DNA of 32,805 nucleotides from Sphingopyxis sp. GTDB taxonomy: Bacteria; Pseudomonadota; Alphaproteobacteria; Sphingomonadales; Sphingomonadaceae. The position numbers and the translations under genes were made by a program. Positions 32,671 through 32,805 of this stretch are shown piece after piece (the first letter of the stretch is position 1; the number at the start of each line of letters is the position of its first letter). The notes under the pieces were generated by a model. The model did not search any database and was not told where the DNA came from. It saw nothing but the letters and a program-made list of their open reading frames with translations. The DNA is taken from NCBI GenBank assembly GCA_016793775.1, contig JAEULK010000023.1, positions 1 through 32,805 on the forward strand. The letters run 5' to 3'.

Positions 32671-32805
32671 GATCAGCGTGCAATAGGCACCCCCTTCGTG
32701 GGGTGATCGGCGTGCAAAAAGGACCCCTTCATCCCGGGGATTTAGTCGGCCGACTGGTTTTGATCAGTTGGCGAGAACGGGATGTTGATCGTGGAGACAG
32801 TGGTT
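32671..32805 (+). mobile_element. Left end of an IS21-family insertion sequence (partial)
   Basis: Two direct repeats, GATCAGCGTGCAATAGGCAC (start 32671) and GATCGGCGTGCAAAAAGGAC (start 32705), each followed by CCCC(C)TT, show the multiple terminal repeats that the IS21 transposase binds. The istA start follows at 32782. The outer tip probably lies at 32667-32671. The rest of the element, including istB and the right end, is outside the window. Confidence 0.75.
32782..32805 (+). CDS. istA: istA, IS21-family transposase (5' end only)
   Basis: Only the first eight codons (MLIVETVV) are in the window. This opening is typical of IS21-family IstA proteins, DDE transposases that work with the ATPase IstB. 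The identification rests on these residues and on the terminal repeats just upstream; intactness cannot be judged. Confidence 0.65.

Noticed and set aside
1-32805. CRISPR array, rRNA genes or complete restriction-modification system
   Set aside because: No regularly spaced ~30-bp repeats, no rRNA sequence and no nuclease gene next to the methyltransferase were seen.

Overview
The window looks like chromosomal DNA of a sphingomonad (Alphaproteobacteria, Sphingomonadales; Sphingopyxis or a close relative is my best guess). The reasons are the high GC content, alphaproteobacterial families such as a PopZ-like protein, the plant/alphaproteobacterial type of glutamate-cysteine ligase, a bactofilin next to an M23 peptidase and a DUF721 (DciA-like) protein, a long TonB-dependent receptor, and a protein-L-isoaspartate-methyltransferase-like gene upstream of tolC. 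The genus is an inference from gene content, not from a marker gene.

Layout. (1) Bases 1-2362 are accessory DNA, partly AT-rich: a 32-bp perfect palindrome, a short membrane protein preceded by three 15-bp-spaced repeats, a fusion of two Xre-type HTH domains with a phage-type Dam adenine methyltransferase, and a small protein with HUH-endonuclease-like motifs. This block ends abruptly inside comM, of which only the 3' quarter (2363-2746) is present. The accessory block therefore appears to be the right end of an element inserted in comM. (2) 2746-6501: DUF1905 and DUF2945 proteins, a bactofilin overlapping an M23 peptidase (cell shape), and a membrane methyltransferase of the ICMT/PEMT type. 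(3) 6538-10405: TonB-dependent receptor and gshA. (4) 10446-14789: two secreted surface proteins in tandem with related C-terminal tails; one carries three ~100-residue repeats and is split by an apparent single-base frameshift. (5) 14901-19093: rsmE, then a divergent three-gene TadG/TadE/TadE-like operon. (6) 19161-25804: ubiA convergent with smc, then two DsbA-like proteins and a DUF721 protein on the smc strand. (7) 25819-29238: mutY, a Tat-exported serine hydrolase, nudC and a small membrane protein, translationally coupled or nearly so. (8) 29250-31954: PopZ-like protein, TolC-type outer membrane channel and an isoaspartate-methyltransferase-like protein, all on the minus strand. (9) 32205-32278: tRNA-Cys(GCA), followed by a remnant encoding an SH3-like domain and the left end of an IS21-family insertion sequence whose istA runs off the window.

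How the parts work together. Most of the window is housekeeping: chromosome segregation and polarity (Smc, PopZ-like), replication (DUF721/DciA-like), repair (MutY), redox (GshA, DsbA-like, NudC), quinone synthesis (UbiA), envelope shape (bactofilin and M23) and export (TolC). The accessory character lies at both edges. The most unusual cargo is the HTH-HTH-methyltransferase fusion with its own putative operator, next to the HUH-like protein, in an element that has broken comM. I do not see a complete defence or CRISPR system.
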